A DNA stretch of 64,000 bases. Origin: Casuarina equisetifolia (lineage: Eukaryota; Streptophyta; Magnoliopsida; Fagales; Casuarinaceae). The notes below the pieces were generated by a model. That model did not search any database, had not been told where the DNA came from, and saw nothing but the letters and a program-made list of their open reading frames with translations. The translations under genes and the position numbers were made by a program. Location: NCBI GenBank assembly GCA_028551475.1, contig CM052354.1, positions 31,953,258 through 32,017,257 of the forward strand, read 5' to 3'. Positions 1 through 10,959 of this stretch are shown here, one piece after another (the stretch's first letter is position 1; each line of letters opens with the position of its first letter).

Positions 1-1559
1 TGCAGCCATTAACAAAAAAGGACTATTATAAAATAATCCCAATCACGATCTCGTATTCGTTGTATAACATAAAAACAGAAAGACTTAACAAAACAACTTG
101 TCAAATGCATGAGAGGGCTTAGGAATAAACTTTGGAAAAACAAAAAAAAAAGTGTGATTGCAGTTGCCAAGTAGAAAATTAAAAGCCATGTCACGAATGG
201 AATTGGCTGTACATGTGCTTTGCGGATGGTCTCATTCTAGGGCAGTCAAGTTTTTGAATCATTCAGAGTTCACCGTCTTAAATAAGTTATAATATAAAGG
301 ATCTTGACGGATTTATTTTTTTTAAAAAAAAAAAAGAAAAAAAAAAGACTTTGGGGAAGGATATCACGAAATTTTTCCTACCAACTTACCAATCAGACGG
401 CAATTTAGACCTCGAACTTTGTAATGTAAATCTTTCGAACAAGCCAAGAATCCACTGGTGCAAAAGCAATGTAAAACCTTCCCGTAGTCGCACTGCAATT
501 ATTTTGCCTTTTCGGGCCCCATTCTAAAAGAATAAGGACCGGCTTTGCTTTTGACGTCAAGGACAACAAAGCTATATGAACTGATGCTACTTTTCTTTCC
601 TGGAAATTTCTTATCATTTGGACTCTCATGCTCATCAAACATCAGGGGTTTAATGTACAATTTTCATATTTAACTTTATACCAGCTAAAAAGGAACTCTA
701 ACTAACACAGTAGGTAAAACCATGCCTTAAATAAATAAATTCCGGGATCAATGATGGATATCATTCCTCAAAATGATCCAGGGCCATAGTCATCCGCGAA
801 AGGAGACATCTTTAGCCGACTATGGCCCATAATAAATCCTTAGCCATCAACAAGCCAGAAACAAAAAAGGGAAAAAAGAGAAAAAAGAAAAAGAAGGCTG
901 GTGTACTCATGATTCAGTTGTTAGAAGACATACCAATTCCGTCTTCCTTTCAAAATTACTACCAAACCCATTTCCACTTTCCTCAACTACAACTATGTGC
1001 CGAGGAATCGATGAGGGCTAAATGGATGTACTGAGCAGCAGTTGAAATCCGCTTCATGGCTGAATCTGCAACAGCAATAAGACCTGTAAGGATTTGTCCT
1101 CACTAAAGTTGTCATGTAGATCAAACTATAATTCCACTAGTTCATCAAGATAAGTGTCTGACAATGAATATGAATAAAAAATTAAATTATGATACCATGT
1201 TAAAAAATTAAATGTCAAAATGAATCATAAGAGAATATATTCGTGTGTCATGTTGAGAATTCAAATAAGATGCTAAAGGGTGTAAAGAAGCATGTTATAC
1301 AATCTTATTGATATAAAACATTACATCTTTTTACTTGTTTTTATACAGAAATAGAACCTAGAAGTAAAAATCTTAGGAAGAAATTAAATTAAATACTTTC
1401 ATGCTATTGTATAAATGCTTTTAACAAAATGCTGAAAATCTTGAAATCTATAACATTTCTATCTTGAACAAATTCAACAAATTACTTCTACTTAATCATC
1501 CTTTATGAACAATCCAACTCGCACCTAGATCCATCTCAACAACCATCTGGAAGGCAAAA
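1..1559. other. Left flank, duplicated non-coding DNA
   Basis: No convincing gene is visible. Positions of about 90-330 resemble 38940-39230, and the block at about 340-650 resembles the repeated non-coding unit found near 13.1, 14.6, 16.5, 17.9, 36.9, 59.6 and 60.9 kb. The tract at about 1480-1575 resembles 39715-39820. Reading frames here are short and not conserved between the copies. This is the start of the left member of a tandem segmental duplication. Confidence 0.6.
560..645 (-). pseudogene. Deleted remnant of PIF-like bHLH exon unit
   Basis: On the minus strand, a short stretch reading GTCCAAATGAT is followed by AAGAAATTTCCAG. It matches the region just after the bHLH helix in the 37.2-kb copy (VQMM...KKFP), with the segment between the two pieces deleted. 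Only the flank of the bHLH exon remains. Recognition rests on comparison with the better copies. Confidence 0.45.
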
Positions 1560-1890
1560 TAGCAGCTCCATTATAGTGAAATGAGAATGGTAGTTATGAC
1601 GTTCCAACCTGCTTCTTTTGTCTCCTTCTCCTGAACTTTGACAGTCTGCCTTAAAGTTGTTATCCGATCCGGAAATGCTTACAACTACAGTGACTTTTCA
1701 GATTGCACTAATGCCTCTGCTTCTTCAGCGGAAAATAAGCTTTATCTATTTCGCCATGACGGAGATGTACCAAGTACAGATCGACATGACGCACAATTGT
1801 GATTACTGTCAAGCCAAAGGGCCCAATGGGGTCATAGCCGAAAGCCATTTCATCCAACAACCTTGTTGTCACATCCTGTGAATTGCAAAT
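1560..1890 (+). other. Conserved short frame, unrecognised (copy 1)
   Basis: A plus-strand frame at about 1641-1800 contains SGNAYNYSDFS, then ENKLYLFRHDGDVPSTDRHD, then a stop. The paralogous tract at about 41110-41255 reads SGNAGNYGT...GNKLYLFPHDGEVPWTDRYD and a stop. The two differ by an in-frame gap of four residues and several substitutions. This may be the end of an old gene, or chance conservation inside the segmental duplication. I do not recognise the family. The tract lies 3' of the DUF1218 pseudogene, but I could not match its minus-strand translation to a DUF1218 C-terminus. Confidence 0.3.
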
Positions 1891-3307
1891 TTCTCTCTTT
1901 TCCTGATAACCAATATTAGAGTTGCTGTAGAATGACAACCGTCAGGAAGAGAGACGAAAAAGTGAGAATGTTTAGAAAGCTTAATTTTATAACAAATTAT
2001 ATTTTAAAAGTAATGAACCTTTTTCTTTTATAAGGAGAATTTCTTAAAATGATTAGCTAATATAAGGCTTATACCATATTATTTTTAACATGTTTCCTAA
2101 TTTCAAGGATGAGAAAATATTTTTTGTGTGAATATTTATCTGAAATTTATAGATATTATATTTAAATCAAGTGTTAATACCATGTTAAAAAATTTATTCT
2201 CACCAAACAGCAACTCATGTAAAGATTTTTTCCTTATAAAAAGAATTCTTAAATGAAGTTGTAGTTGCCAACCTCGTGATTCACAAGCCTTCTAGGATGT
2301 CCTTTCAATAATGTGCAACTCAAGTGTATTCTAAAACCATGCAATAGTGTGAACTAAAGTCGAAACCGCCTCATCACCATCATTAGAGTGAATTCTAGAA
2401 GAAACATGAGACATGTTATCCTTTTTCATGAGATATTCATTAGAAAGATGTAAACAGTTAGGCACCCCCTATACAACAATCACAAACAATACAAAAGATC
2501 GTATTTAATTAAAGATAAATTATTTTTTTGTCTATAAAGAAACTATATTTTTTGTACTTGAGGAGATTTATATATTTAAGAACTACTATAAAGTTTATTT
2601 TCTTCCACATTTTATTTTTTTTACTTTAATCATTATGATATCTCATCAAATTCTACAATACACATAAAATTATCCTAGTCTTTTATTTATAGAAGATATT
2701 AAATAATCTTTAAAAATAATAATTAACTTACATCATTAATATCTTGAACTAGTATCTTTCATATATGTTTTGTCCTTATATGATTTAAGACCAAAAGAGT
2801 GACTTTGCTAATAAGGGCACCTTTCAAGTTGTGTATAAATATATAAGCTCGAAATTTTCGGTGCACTATGTCATTAGACGAACTATTATGAAGATATATA
2901 TATATATATAATAAAATAAAAAAGAGCCACTAGAAAGGAAAATTTCTTTCACAACTCTTGTGTATTGAATCTCTAAATAGTGATAACTTATTGTCTCTTA
3001 TAAACCTAGACATTGGTTTATCTTGGAGCATGTAATATCCTTAGTGTTCTAAATATTTATTACGTGCATGTGCTGGTAAATCCACGTAAATTTCTCACCA
3101 GGTTGAACAAGCAATATGAGATATTCAATCAATGTGAATACAATAACTGCTATAAACATTAAGAATAGGAGTATATAGCATATTTCCTGGATGATTTTCA
3201 AGCAAGCCAAGGCTCATCAATCTAGTATTTACTTTGAAAATTTAAACAAAAGCTGTATCTCTGAGCACAAAAAATTCCAAAATGTTAAAAAGTGGGAAAT
3301 CACTTAC
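1891..3307. other. Intergenic or old intron, no gene seen
   Basis: AT-rich sequence between the DUF1218 exon-2 remnant and the conserved tract at 1.6-1.9 kb. It is paralogous to about 41340-42490. It contains a short TA run near 2896-2911. It could be the former second intron of the DUF1218 gene, but no third exon was identified. Confidence 0.5.
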
Positions 3308-4725
3308 CAACAGGTGATAAATAAGCATATCACCCATGACTGAGAACCACTTGGTCTAAAGCTTTGCCCAGCACAAGCATCGGCTAGCCATTTGGAATAG
3401 GAATGATCCCGCACCAAATCCGGTTGTGATGTCAAAATCATAAGCAAAATAATCCTGATTTTCAGTCTGAACCGGCTGGCCCTGTAAGGAGAATCAACAC
3501 TTGAGTCAGGACGTTCTACAGAGTATAAAAAATCTGCCTTAGTTTCCAATTCGTTTACAAATTCTCGGTTCTAAGTTTAGGTTCTGCCCCATCTCAAAAT
3601 ACAACCGAAAGAAAAGAAAATTCTGTGGGCTTGCAAGAAGAAAACATAAGAAAACCAATATGAACAAAAAAATCAACCCACTGTTTTCCCCACCTTCAAA
3701 TTCACGCGTAGGATGCTCAGTTTGTTTCGGCCTTTCAGTGTACTACTAGAAGCAGTGAAACTTAATTACCTTCTAAACATTTATTGTTCTGTTCAACTTT
3801 TAAGATATGTCTCATCCAAGTCAATGTTGATGTCAAACAGAATTACAATGTATTGCGGCTCTCGTTGACGTCAAGAAAGGACTGGATGCAAGATTTAAGT
3901 GTCAACACAGCCTCTTCCACGATTTTGCACATTATGCAGTCAAGATATCTTGTCTCAATGTTCTTCAGAAAAAGCATAACTCGAGTTTGAAATAAGTTGA
4001 AGTTGAAAGATGTTGATGAGAATGACCTGGAAAGGATTACATGCAGAAATTTGAGAGAAACAGAACTAAGAATGGGGTCCTGGTAGAAAACTGTCCAAAT
4101 AATTTAACAGAGTGGTAGAGAATCTAATCATTTACGTCGTGATGGTCAACACAAGGGAGGCGAAGTCCTGTGCCAAAGCCAGCCTAATCCTCTCAGGACC
4201 AAGCTGAAGACATGCTCGTGTAGAGGCGCAATAACATGGACAGACATCAAATTAATCTTTTTTGTTTGTTTGTCCTGTTCCAGAAACAACGGAGTTACTA
4301 TAATCCTATACTGGTAGAAGGTACTTTATCGCAGGTCCAGTTTTGAAGTTTACAAATAGGTGGAGACAGAAAGACCTGGCTTTAAGTCCTATGGCCCAAG
4401 CTTCAGGACATATATCAAGATCGGGAACCCTAATTCAGCAACTGGGGTGTTCTCTTGAAATGTTTTTGTTCTATTTTTGGAATTTGTACCTAATTTCAGC
4501 AGATGCTAAAGCAGAGAAACTGAAAGAACTCAAACCAAGACAGGACTTCTTACCAAAGCCTACAAACCAACATATCAAACCAGAAACAGTTTCAAATTAG
4601 AAAACCAACAAATTGATGGGCAAGATAAACTCACCTTGGTCCTTCTCTGCTCAGTAGCAACAGCAAGAGCAGAAGCTATCAGATCGAAGATAAACCTGTC
4701 TACCAGCAACGGCTCTCGAGGCCAT
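3308..4725 (-). pseudogene. DUF1218 family pseudogene (copy D1)
   Basis: A decayed gene of the plant DUF1218 family, small membrane proteins with an N-terminal signal and conserved cysteines. Exon 1 runs from 4725 (ATG) to 4635 and ends at a GTGAGT donor. It keeps FDLIASALAVATEQRRTK but is 91 bp long instead of 90, so its ATG frame is broken. Exon 2 runs from 3481 (after a TTACAG acceptor) to 3308 (GTAAGT donor). It reads QTENQDYFAYDFDITTGFG and MASRCLCW in one frame and, after a frame change, SGSQSWVICLFITCW. This matches the family pattern YxxYDSDIxTGxG, ASRCxCCGK and LFITCW, with part of the middle deleted. No third exon was identified. The 5' UTR holds a GCC repeat. Recognition is from remembered family motifs. 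Confidence 0.7.
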
Positions 4726-4759
4726 GCCCGACAACGCCGATTTCTCTCTCTCTTCACCC

Positions 4760-4790
4760 CGCCGCCGCCGCCGCCGCCGCCCCCACCCGG
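4760..4790. repeat. GCC trinucleotide microsatellite
   Basis: A run of GCC units followed by a C-rich stretch, about 35 bp upstream of the ATG of the D1 exon 1. The paralogous leaders near 10.83 kb (a CT run) and 35.25 kb carry different simple sequences, so this position is prone to slippage. Confidence 0.85.
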
Positions 4791-5867
4791 CACACTAAAA
4801 ACAAAGTGGCGTTGGATGAGAAAGGAGAGGCAGAAGTAATAAAAAGGTTGCATGACATGATAGTTAAAAGAAGAAAGAAAAGAAAAAGAAAGTTAAAAGT
4901 ATTCACGGGTTTGCTTTGAGCGCAGGATGAGGAACAAGAGGACTCGCTTTAAATCCCCTTGCACACACCCTCTCCAGTTGAATATATGTCTAATTTCATC
5001 CCATTTACTTGAGTAGGGGAGGATTTAGTCGAAAAATAGATCCCATTTGTATAAAGTCAGTAATCTTTGGACCTATAAAAGAAATCAATACCTTAACTTT
5101 CTTTAATGGAGGATTCGAGACATAAAATTAGATCTTCAATCCCATCATCTCTATTATATAAAATCATGTGCTACAGTTAGTGTCCTAAGTTCAAAGTTGT
5201 GTTCTGGATATGTGGTTTAAGGTTTTTTTATAATGTCTTTTAAATTCTCTATAAAACATAATAATTTTTAAATGAATCATATAAAATTAGTGCATATGAT
5301 TTCATTATTGATAGAATCAATTATTGTAACTCAATTTTACATTAAAAAAAAAGTGTTGAACTTGATTCTGTACAAAAGTAATCATTTAATTTGAAATCTA
5401 ACAACTATCAAAAAGATTAGTGTTCATAATAGCTTAACTTTGTGTTCTATAAAAAATTGATTTTGTATTTGTTATGTTTTCACACTACAATGCAATGAAC
5501 TTGAATATTGCAATTTGAAGCACAATACAACTTTGAAAATAAATAGTCAATAATTATATCATAATGAAGAGAATCCCATTTAAAATTTAATTACTCAATT
5601 ATTTTAAGCATGAATAAACTATAGAGATTTTCTCAAATTAAATAAACAAACATTTCTTTAGTTTTTTCTTCCATACCATTTAGTGAGAAATAAAAATGCA
5701 TTCCAACTAGGAATATTTCAAGTATTATCTTAGAACAAAGCCAAGATAAACATAAGAAAAAAAAAGAAAAAACAAAAGAGAACATATAAAAAAAGTGTAC
5801 AAGGGCATACAGTATTTACCTAGAAAGTGTGTTACTGATTATGTTTTGTTTTTGCATGCCTTCTAGT
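4791..5867. other. Intergenic: D1 upstream and RLP A 3' flank
   Basis: No gene seen. Positions 4900-5660 are paralogous to 44000-44760 and, more weakly, to 45740-46500. A conserved stretch at about 5275-5360 (GATAGAATCAATTATTG, then ACTCAATTTTA) recurs near 15.3, 18.5, 21.7, 37.5, 44.4 and 46.15 kb. It may be a small dispersed element. Confidence 0.5.
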
Positions 5868-8800
5868 TCATGCTTTTTGTTGCTTGCTACCTAGGACAAA
5901 AGTTGTAAACCAATCATGCTTCTTTGTGATTCCAAGCACAAGTCCAATTACAAATCCACATCCATATCCTATTGCAACTACTTTCCAACTGAATTCAAAT
6001 AAAGACTTCCAAATTTGCTTGTCTACAATGATTGAAGATTGGGGATGTGATTGCTCAAAATTTTCACATTTCTTTGTTAAAGGGCTTCCACATAATCCAG
6101 GATTATCACTAAATGAAATATTTGAAAATGTATCAAATTGTTTTCCAAAAGGTATGAGCCCAGTGAGATGATTTTGGGAAACATTAAAGAATTCAAGGAA
6201 GCCAAGTTGCACAAGTTCAAAAGGAATTACACCAAATAACTTGTTTTGCGAAAGATCTAGTGATTCTAGCTCAGTTAAGTTCCCCAAGGAAGATGGTATA
6301 TGACCTATAAGAAAGTTATTTGAGAGGTTAACCAACTTTAGTCTTTTAAGATGTCCTATAACTTCTGGAATTTCTCCTACAAATTTGTTATTTGAGAGAT
6401 CAATAGCAATAAAGAAATCTAGGATTTTTTTATATGCCATTTCATTGCCTTTGTTGGTAAACGTCATTGAGAAACTGTATTCATCATATTTGGCATAAAC
6501 TTCCATGTACATTGAGCTTTCTTCATCAAGAATTTGCATGGTTTTCCAAGTTTTGAAGTATTGAGAGGGTAGTTGGCCGGTAATGTTATTATTAGAGAGA
6601 TCTATAATGTGTAAACTTGGGAAATCAAAAAGGACATTAGAATTTCCTATTGTACCATAAAGTTTATTAGATCGCAAAATGAGAACCTTTAATTTAGTTA
6701 AACCACCTAACCAGAAAGGGAAACTATCATTGACTTGATTGTCTCCTAAGTTAAGAACTTCAAGCTTAGTACAGTTAGCCAATGACCTTGGTATAAGGCC
6801 CCATAATTGATTTTGGCTAAGATCAATCATCTGTAGTTGGTTTCCTTCCAGAAATGATTGAGGAATGGTTCCATGAAAGTTATTTTTATGTAAATTTAGA
6901 ATTAATAGTAAGCCACTCAAGTTACTTAAACATTGAGGAAGTGAGCCACTCAAGCTGTTGTTTGACAAATCAAGAGTAGTGATTAAAGTTAGATTGCAAA
7001 TCAAGTTTGGGATTTCTCTAGTCAATTTGTTGTTTGAGGCTGAATACCAAATGATTGAAGGTGGTGGGATTAGAAGTGTCCCTTGAAACTTGTTAAAATC
7101 AAGACTTAAATATATTAATGAAGAGGAAAAAATTGGAAATTCATCAAAGCCGGTTAGAAAGTTGAAACTTAGATCCAAAGTATGCTTAGTATTTGTAATT
7201 ACATTCGACATCCATTTTGAAACTTGGCCATGAATTTCATTATTGGAAAGATCCAAAGACAACAATTGATCTTGATTCCTTATAAAATGTGGGAACTCAT
7301 GTAGATGACAATCCTTCAAAGTTAAGTCCTTTAATTTTGGAAAAGTTTCATTAGTACTAGGATTTATAAGTAATGAAATGTTGTTATTGGATAAACTAAG
7401 GGAATAGAGGTTTTTGAGTTTTAGGAACGAGTCAAATTCTATTATGCCACTTAAGTTGTTTGAGTCAAGTGTAAGATATTCAAGACTAACAAGCTTAGAT
7501 AGAAGCTCTAGAATTGAACCATGGAAATTATTTCCTATGAGTTCTAACGTAGTTAATTGTGTAAGGTTACCAACTGAAGATGGTAATGAAATATTGGTGT
7601 TGGATAAATAGAGTGAACGAAGGTTTTTCAATTTTAGTAACAAGTTAAATTCCACCGTGTCATTCAAGTTGTTTAAGACAAGCCAAAGAGATTCAAGATT
7701 GACAAGCTTAGATATAAGCTCTGCAATTGAACCATGCAAATTGTTTCCTATGAGTTCTAGCCTAGTTAGCTGGGTAAGGTTACCAACTAAAGATGGTAAT
7801 GAAATATTGGTGTTGCATAAATTGAGCGAATGAAGATTTTTCAATCTTAGTAACAAGTCAAATTCCACTGCGCCATTCAAGTCGTTTGAGCCAAGCCAAA
7901 GATGTTCAAGATTGACAAGCTTAGATAGGAGCTCATGAATTGAACCATACAAATTATTTTCTTCGAGATCTAGCACAGTTAATTGGGTAAGGTTACTGAG
8001 TGAAGACAATATTGGTCTAGAAATGTTGCATCCCAGACACATGAAAGAGGATAAGGACTTAAGGTTACCAATTGAATGCAATAGGTTACTAGGAAAAGGC
8101 ATGCCATAGATTTCCAAAACTTCAAGGGGGCTACTTTTATTAAATTCCACCAAACCTAAAGTGATATTCTCATTAAAGTGCACTTCAAGCTCCTTAAGAT
8201 TAGGTAGATGGAAAATGTTGATGGGAAACTCACCATGGAATCCATTTTCTGATATCCTTAGTGAAAGTAGATGGGCAAGTTTTCCAAAAGATGATGGTAT
8301 TGGTCCAAAGAAATTGCATCCTACAATAGCAACATGTTGTAAAGACTTGAGGTTTTCAATTGAGATTGGTAGCTTACCAGAGAAACTTGTATAAGAAAGC
8401 TCTACTGATTGAAGGGGGTAGCTTTGGTTAAATTTTGGTATACTTCCATTGAGATCGACATTGAAATTCAAATCAATAGATTGAAGATTGGGTAGATAGA
8501 AAATTTTAATGGGAAACTCTCCATACAAGCCACAATCCTCTAGGAATAAAGATGTTAAAGAAGATAAGTTTGCCAAAGTTTTGGGTACTTTGGATAACAT
8601 GTTAACCCCACTAAGATTTAGTTCTTTCAGGTTTGTTAAGTTCTGAGCCATATTTCTTAGGCTAGATTCTGGAAGTTGCAAATCATTATATGAGAGATCC
8701 AAGGAAACTAATTTAGAAAGTTCCAAAATTTCTTTAGGGATTTGACCAAAGAATCCAGAGGAAGATAGATTAAGGCTTGTTAGCCTTGAAAGATATGTAA

Positions 8801-9110
8801 AACCAGTTGGGATTTTAGATTGACTGAAATCATTGTTAGCAAGATTAAGCTTTTGGAGATGAATGAGTTGGAAGAGACTACTACTAGAATTAATGGTACC
8901 AAAAAGACAACTTGTACTAAGGTCAAGGCTCACCACATGACCCATGTTCTCATCACACTTAATCCCACTCCATTTGCAACAATTGTTGCTTTTAGACACC
9001 CAAAAAGAAACCTTTGAATAGTTAGAGGAATAACCAAATTCACCACAATCATTGATAAGGCTTTCTTTGAATCGCAACAAGGCCAAGCTTTCATTGTCAT
9101 GACATGACAA
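5868..9110 (-). CDS. Receptor-like protein A, main exon (LRR-RLP)
   Basis: A Cf/RLP-type plasma-membrane receptor: extracellular leucine-rich repeats, one membrane span and no kinase. Such proteins usually signal through SOBIR1/BAK1 kinases; the ligand here is unknown. The exon encodes 1080 residues. It starts with the LRR cap (LSCHDNESLALLRFKESL ... NNCCKWSGIKC), followed by LRRs of the LxxLxLSxNxxxGxIP type. Three 71-residue modules follow at 7369-8007. The island region contains YSFSMTFTNKGNEMAYKK, then more LRRs, a span around VVAIGYGCGFVIGLVLGI and a short tail ending SKQQKA. No ATG-led signal peptide exists in frame. The open frame continues upstream into TTTATGCAG, a good splice acceptor at 9111-9113 in phase 0. 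The predicted first exon is at 10719-10808. An internal Met just before the acceptor could serve as a start but would leave no signal peptide. No disruption is visible. Confidence 0.9.
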   Translation of the reverse strand: MSCHDNESLALLRFKESLINDCGEFGYSSNYSKVSFWVSKSNNCCKWSGIKCDENMGHVVSLDLSTSCLFGTINSSSSLFQLIHLQKLNLANNDFSQSKIPTGFTYLSRLTSLNLSSSGFFGQIPKEILELSKLVSLDLSYNDLQLPESSLRNMAQNLTNLKELNLSGVNMLSKVPKTLANLSSLTSLFLEDCGLYGEFPIKIFYLPNLQSIDLNFNVDLNGSIPKFNQSYPLQSVELSYTSFSGKLPISIENLKSLQHVAIVGCNFFGPIPSSFGKLAHLLSLRISENGFHGEFPINIFHLPNLKELEVHFNENITLGLVEFNKSSPLEVLEIYGMPFPSNLLHSIGNLKSLSSFMCLGCNISRPILSSLSNLTQLTVLDLEENNLYGSIHELLSKLVNLEHLWLGSNDLNGAVEFDLLLRLKNLHSLNLCNTNISLPSLVGNLTQLTRLELIGNNLHGSIAELISKLVNLESLWLVLNNLNDTVEFNLLLKLKNLRSLYLSNTNISLPSSVGNLTQLTTLELIGNNFHGSILELLSKLVSLEYLTLDSNNLSGIIEFDSFLKLKNLYSLSLSNNNISLLINPSTNETFPKLKDLTLKDCHLHEFPHFIRNQDQLLSLDLSNNEIHGQVSKWMSNVITNTKHTLDLSFNFLTGFDEFPIFSSSLIYLSLDFNKFQGTLLIPPPSIIWYSASNNKLTREIPNLICNLTLITTLDLSNNSLSGSLPQCLSNLSGLLLILNLHKNNFHGTIPQSFLEGNQLQMIDLSQNQLWGLIPRSLANCTKLEVLNLGDNQVNDSFPFWLGGLTKLKVLILRSNKLYGTIGNSNVLFDFPSLHIIDLSNNNITGQLPSQYFKTWKTMQILDEESSMYMEVYAKYDEYSFSMTFTNKGNEMAYKKILDFFIAIDLSNNKFVGEIPEVIGHLKRLKLVNLSNNFLIGHIPSSLGNLTELESLDLSQNKLFGVIPFELVQLGFLEFFNVSQNHLTGLIPFGKQFDTFSNISFSDNPGLCGSPLTKKCENFEQSHPQSSIIVDKQIWKSLFEFSWKVVAIGYGCGFVIGLVLGITKKHDWFTTFVLGSKQQKA
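7369..8007 (-). repeat. Three tandem 71-aa LRR modules in RLP A
   Basis: Three consecutive 213-bp units, each encoding three LRRs. They follow the pattern GNLTQL ... NNLHGSI ... LISKLVNLE ... FxLLLKLKNL ... NISLPSS. RLP C has five such units and RLP B one, so the block expands and contracts inside the reading frame. Confidence 0.85.
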
Positions 9111-10718
9111 CTGCATAAAGGAAAAGAGTGCCAACAAATATATGATAAAATAATGAGTATAAGTGTGTAAAGAAGAATAAGGAAAAAAAGAAAAAAGAAA
9201 GCAATTATCTTTAATTCAATGTGGCTTAAGTCTTTCCCATCTTCACTTTAACATCACCAACTTCAAATACTTTTATTCTACCTCATATGATTTCTCATGA
9301 GTTGTAGTCCAAGTCATCTCATGGAAAATTAAAATCACACCAAATCCCAAAGTCAACCATGTCATATTCAATGATTCTAAGACTTTGACATAGGTCATTC
9401 TCTAAAATATTATTGTCACTCTTATTCTTCTTTTTCACAAAAAATGTCTCATTTTTTTAGCTTGGACAATTTAAAATTTAAAATATAATTATTAAGATTT
9501 ATATGCATGATCATTAAATAATTTAGTTTGTATAGTTCAAGATTTTCTTTTATCATATGAGCATAATTTTCCTCCCCTTATTTCTCACTAATTTTGTCTC
9601 TTGAGATTAATCTAATTCATAAAATTATTCAATATCTTTAATTTTATACCTCTATTTCTGTGATTTTAAAAAAATAAGTTCCTCATCTTTCCTTTACTAG
9701 CATAGAAAATAAGGATGAAATAGTAGGAAATACTAATAATTTCTTTCAATCAACTCTTCACATATTCTTTTGTAGTTCATTGTCTTTGTCTAATTTAATA
9801 TATTAATCAAAATTTTGTGCTAAAAAGAAAATCTACTGGATCTTTTCCAACCTCACAAACTATAAAATATGAATCTACAACACGTTTTAGTATCAACCCA
9901 TGCCCGAACTAAACCCTAAAATCAAGCTCAAATTCCGACATCGAGCTCAAAACCAAAAACAACTCTGTAATTCTATACCGTGCGACATATCACTACTAAC
10001 AAAACAAAATAGAAAAATAAACCCTATAAAAAAACAAGTAAGAGGACGGAAATAGAAAAAGATGTCAATTTGAGAGAAGAACCAGGAGAAGAGTGTTGGA
10101 GCATTAACAACGTGAGAGCTGTCAGGAAGGGGACTAAGTCATTCAATACTTCGCCTATAAGGGATTCGAAACTAGAGAAGGGAATGATGGCCAAGAGCAA
10201 GACAATGGTTGGATTCTTCTAAAATGATAGATGCTTTTCTGGTTGAGAGAGATATTTTAAAGAAAGAAGTTCCGAAAAATAACTAGCAACTTTTGTAGCA
10301 TGGTTTCTACTAGTCTAAAACCTGATGTTCAATTTTGTAATAGCTTTTCAGATATAGCTGGTATGAATCTTTCTAAATTCATGAAGTTCTTTGAGTCAAT
10401 GGCCAGCGCAGTTTCATTACGATTTCTATAAATGTAATTCCTTCATCTCTATCAATAGAAAATTTTATGTTTTGATGTTTGAATTCTTCGCCATGAAAAT
10501 CCGCAACTTATATACATGTAATCAATTTTCGAACTCTTTGTCACTGCGATTTTGCCATGCTCTGACAAAACGGTTTTGACGTTACAACAGATCCTAAGCA
10601 GAGAAACTGAATCAAAGCAAACCGACACAACCCTTTTATCCGAAGCCCGAATAACATGTCAAAGAAGAAACGGTTTAGGATTAGGAAACCGAGAAATTGA
10701 GGAGCAAGACAAACTCAC
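9111..10718 (-). other. Predicted intron 1 of RLP A
   Basis: The predicted donor GTGAGT lies at 10713-10718 and the acceptor TTTATGCAG ends at 9111. The donor-proximal part (about 10560-10718) aligns with the start of DUF1218 intron 1 at 4475-4634, sharing stretches such as the sequence around CTCTGCTTAGGATCTG. The acceptor-proximal part is shared only with the other RLP copies. The junction between the two origins should lie at about 10.0-10.56 kb. Outside this, no gene is seen. Confidence 0.6.
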
Positions 10719-10808
10719 CTTGGTCCTTCTTTGCTCCGGAGCAACAGCAGAAGCAAAAAGTATCAGGTTGAAGACAAACACCACGACCAGGAACAGCTTG
10801 GAAGCCAT
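10719..10808 (-). CDS. Predicted signal-peptide exon 1 of RLP A
   Basis: A 90-bp open exon from ATG (10806-10808) to a GTGAGT donor in phase 0. It encodes 30 residues: MASKLFLVVV, a hydrophobic core and FASAVAPEQRRTK, a plausible secretion signal with cleavage after the ASA/AVA region. It is homologous to DUF1218 exon 1 at 4635-4725, 43707-43794 and 45607-45696. No DUF1218 exon 2 follows it; the next coding sequence downstream is the RLP A main exon, in the same phase. Splicing to that exon would give a 1110-residue secreted receptor. The alternative is an orphan DUF1218 exon unrelated to the RLP. Confidence 0.6.
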
Positions 10809-10832
10809 ACCTGCCAACACCTGTCTGTCTGC

Positions 10833-10849
10833 CTCTCTCTCTCTCTCTC
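10833..10849. repeat. CT microsatellite in leader
   Basis: A run of CT dinucleotides about 25 bp upstream of the exon-1 ATG, in the predicted 5' UTR (read as GA on the coding strand). Confidence 0.8.
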
Positions 10850-10950
10850 ACACAGTAACACAAAAAGATAAAAGGAAGGTGAAGGGCAACAATCTTCTGC
10901 TGAGGGTAATTTAGTTCCTAGATGAACATACGTTGAAATGAATATAAAAG

Positions 10951-10958
10951 CTTTTATA
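10951..10958 (-). promoter_or_regulatory. TATA box upstream of RLP A exon 1
   Basis: The minus strand reads TATAAAAG about 145 bp upstream of the exon-1 ATG. The same box occurs in the paralogous promoter of copy C at 52335-52342, with similar flanking sequence. This fits transcription starting upstream of the DUF1218-derived exon. Confidence 0.5.
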
Positions 10959-10959
10959 G

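Noticed and set aside
1708..1938. Third exon of the DUF1218 gene D1
   Set aside because: The position would fit, but the translated sequence does not resemble the DUF1218 C-terminal region and the two copies do not share a minus-strand frame.
10552..10914. A 120-codon plus-strand open frame across the RLP A exon-1 region
   Set aside because: It is the antisense shadow of the minus-strand signal-peptide exon and its leader. The homologous plus-strand frames near 4.7 and 52.1 kb differ in length and content.
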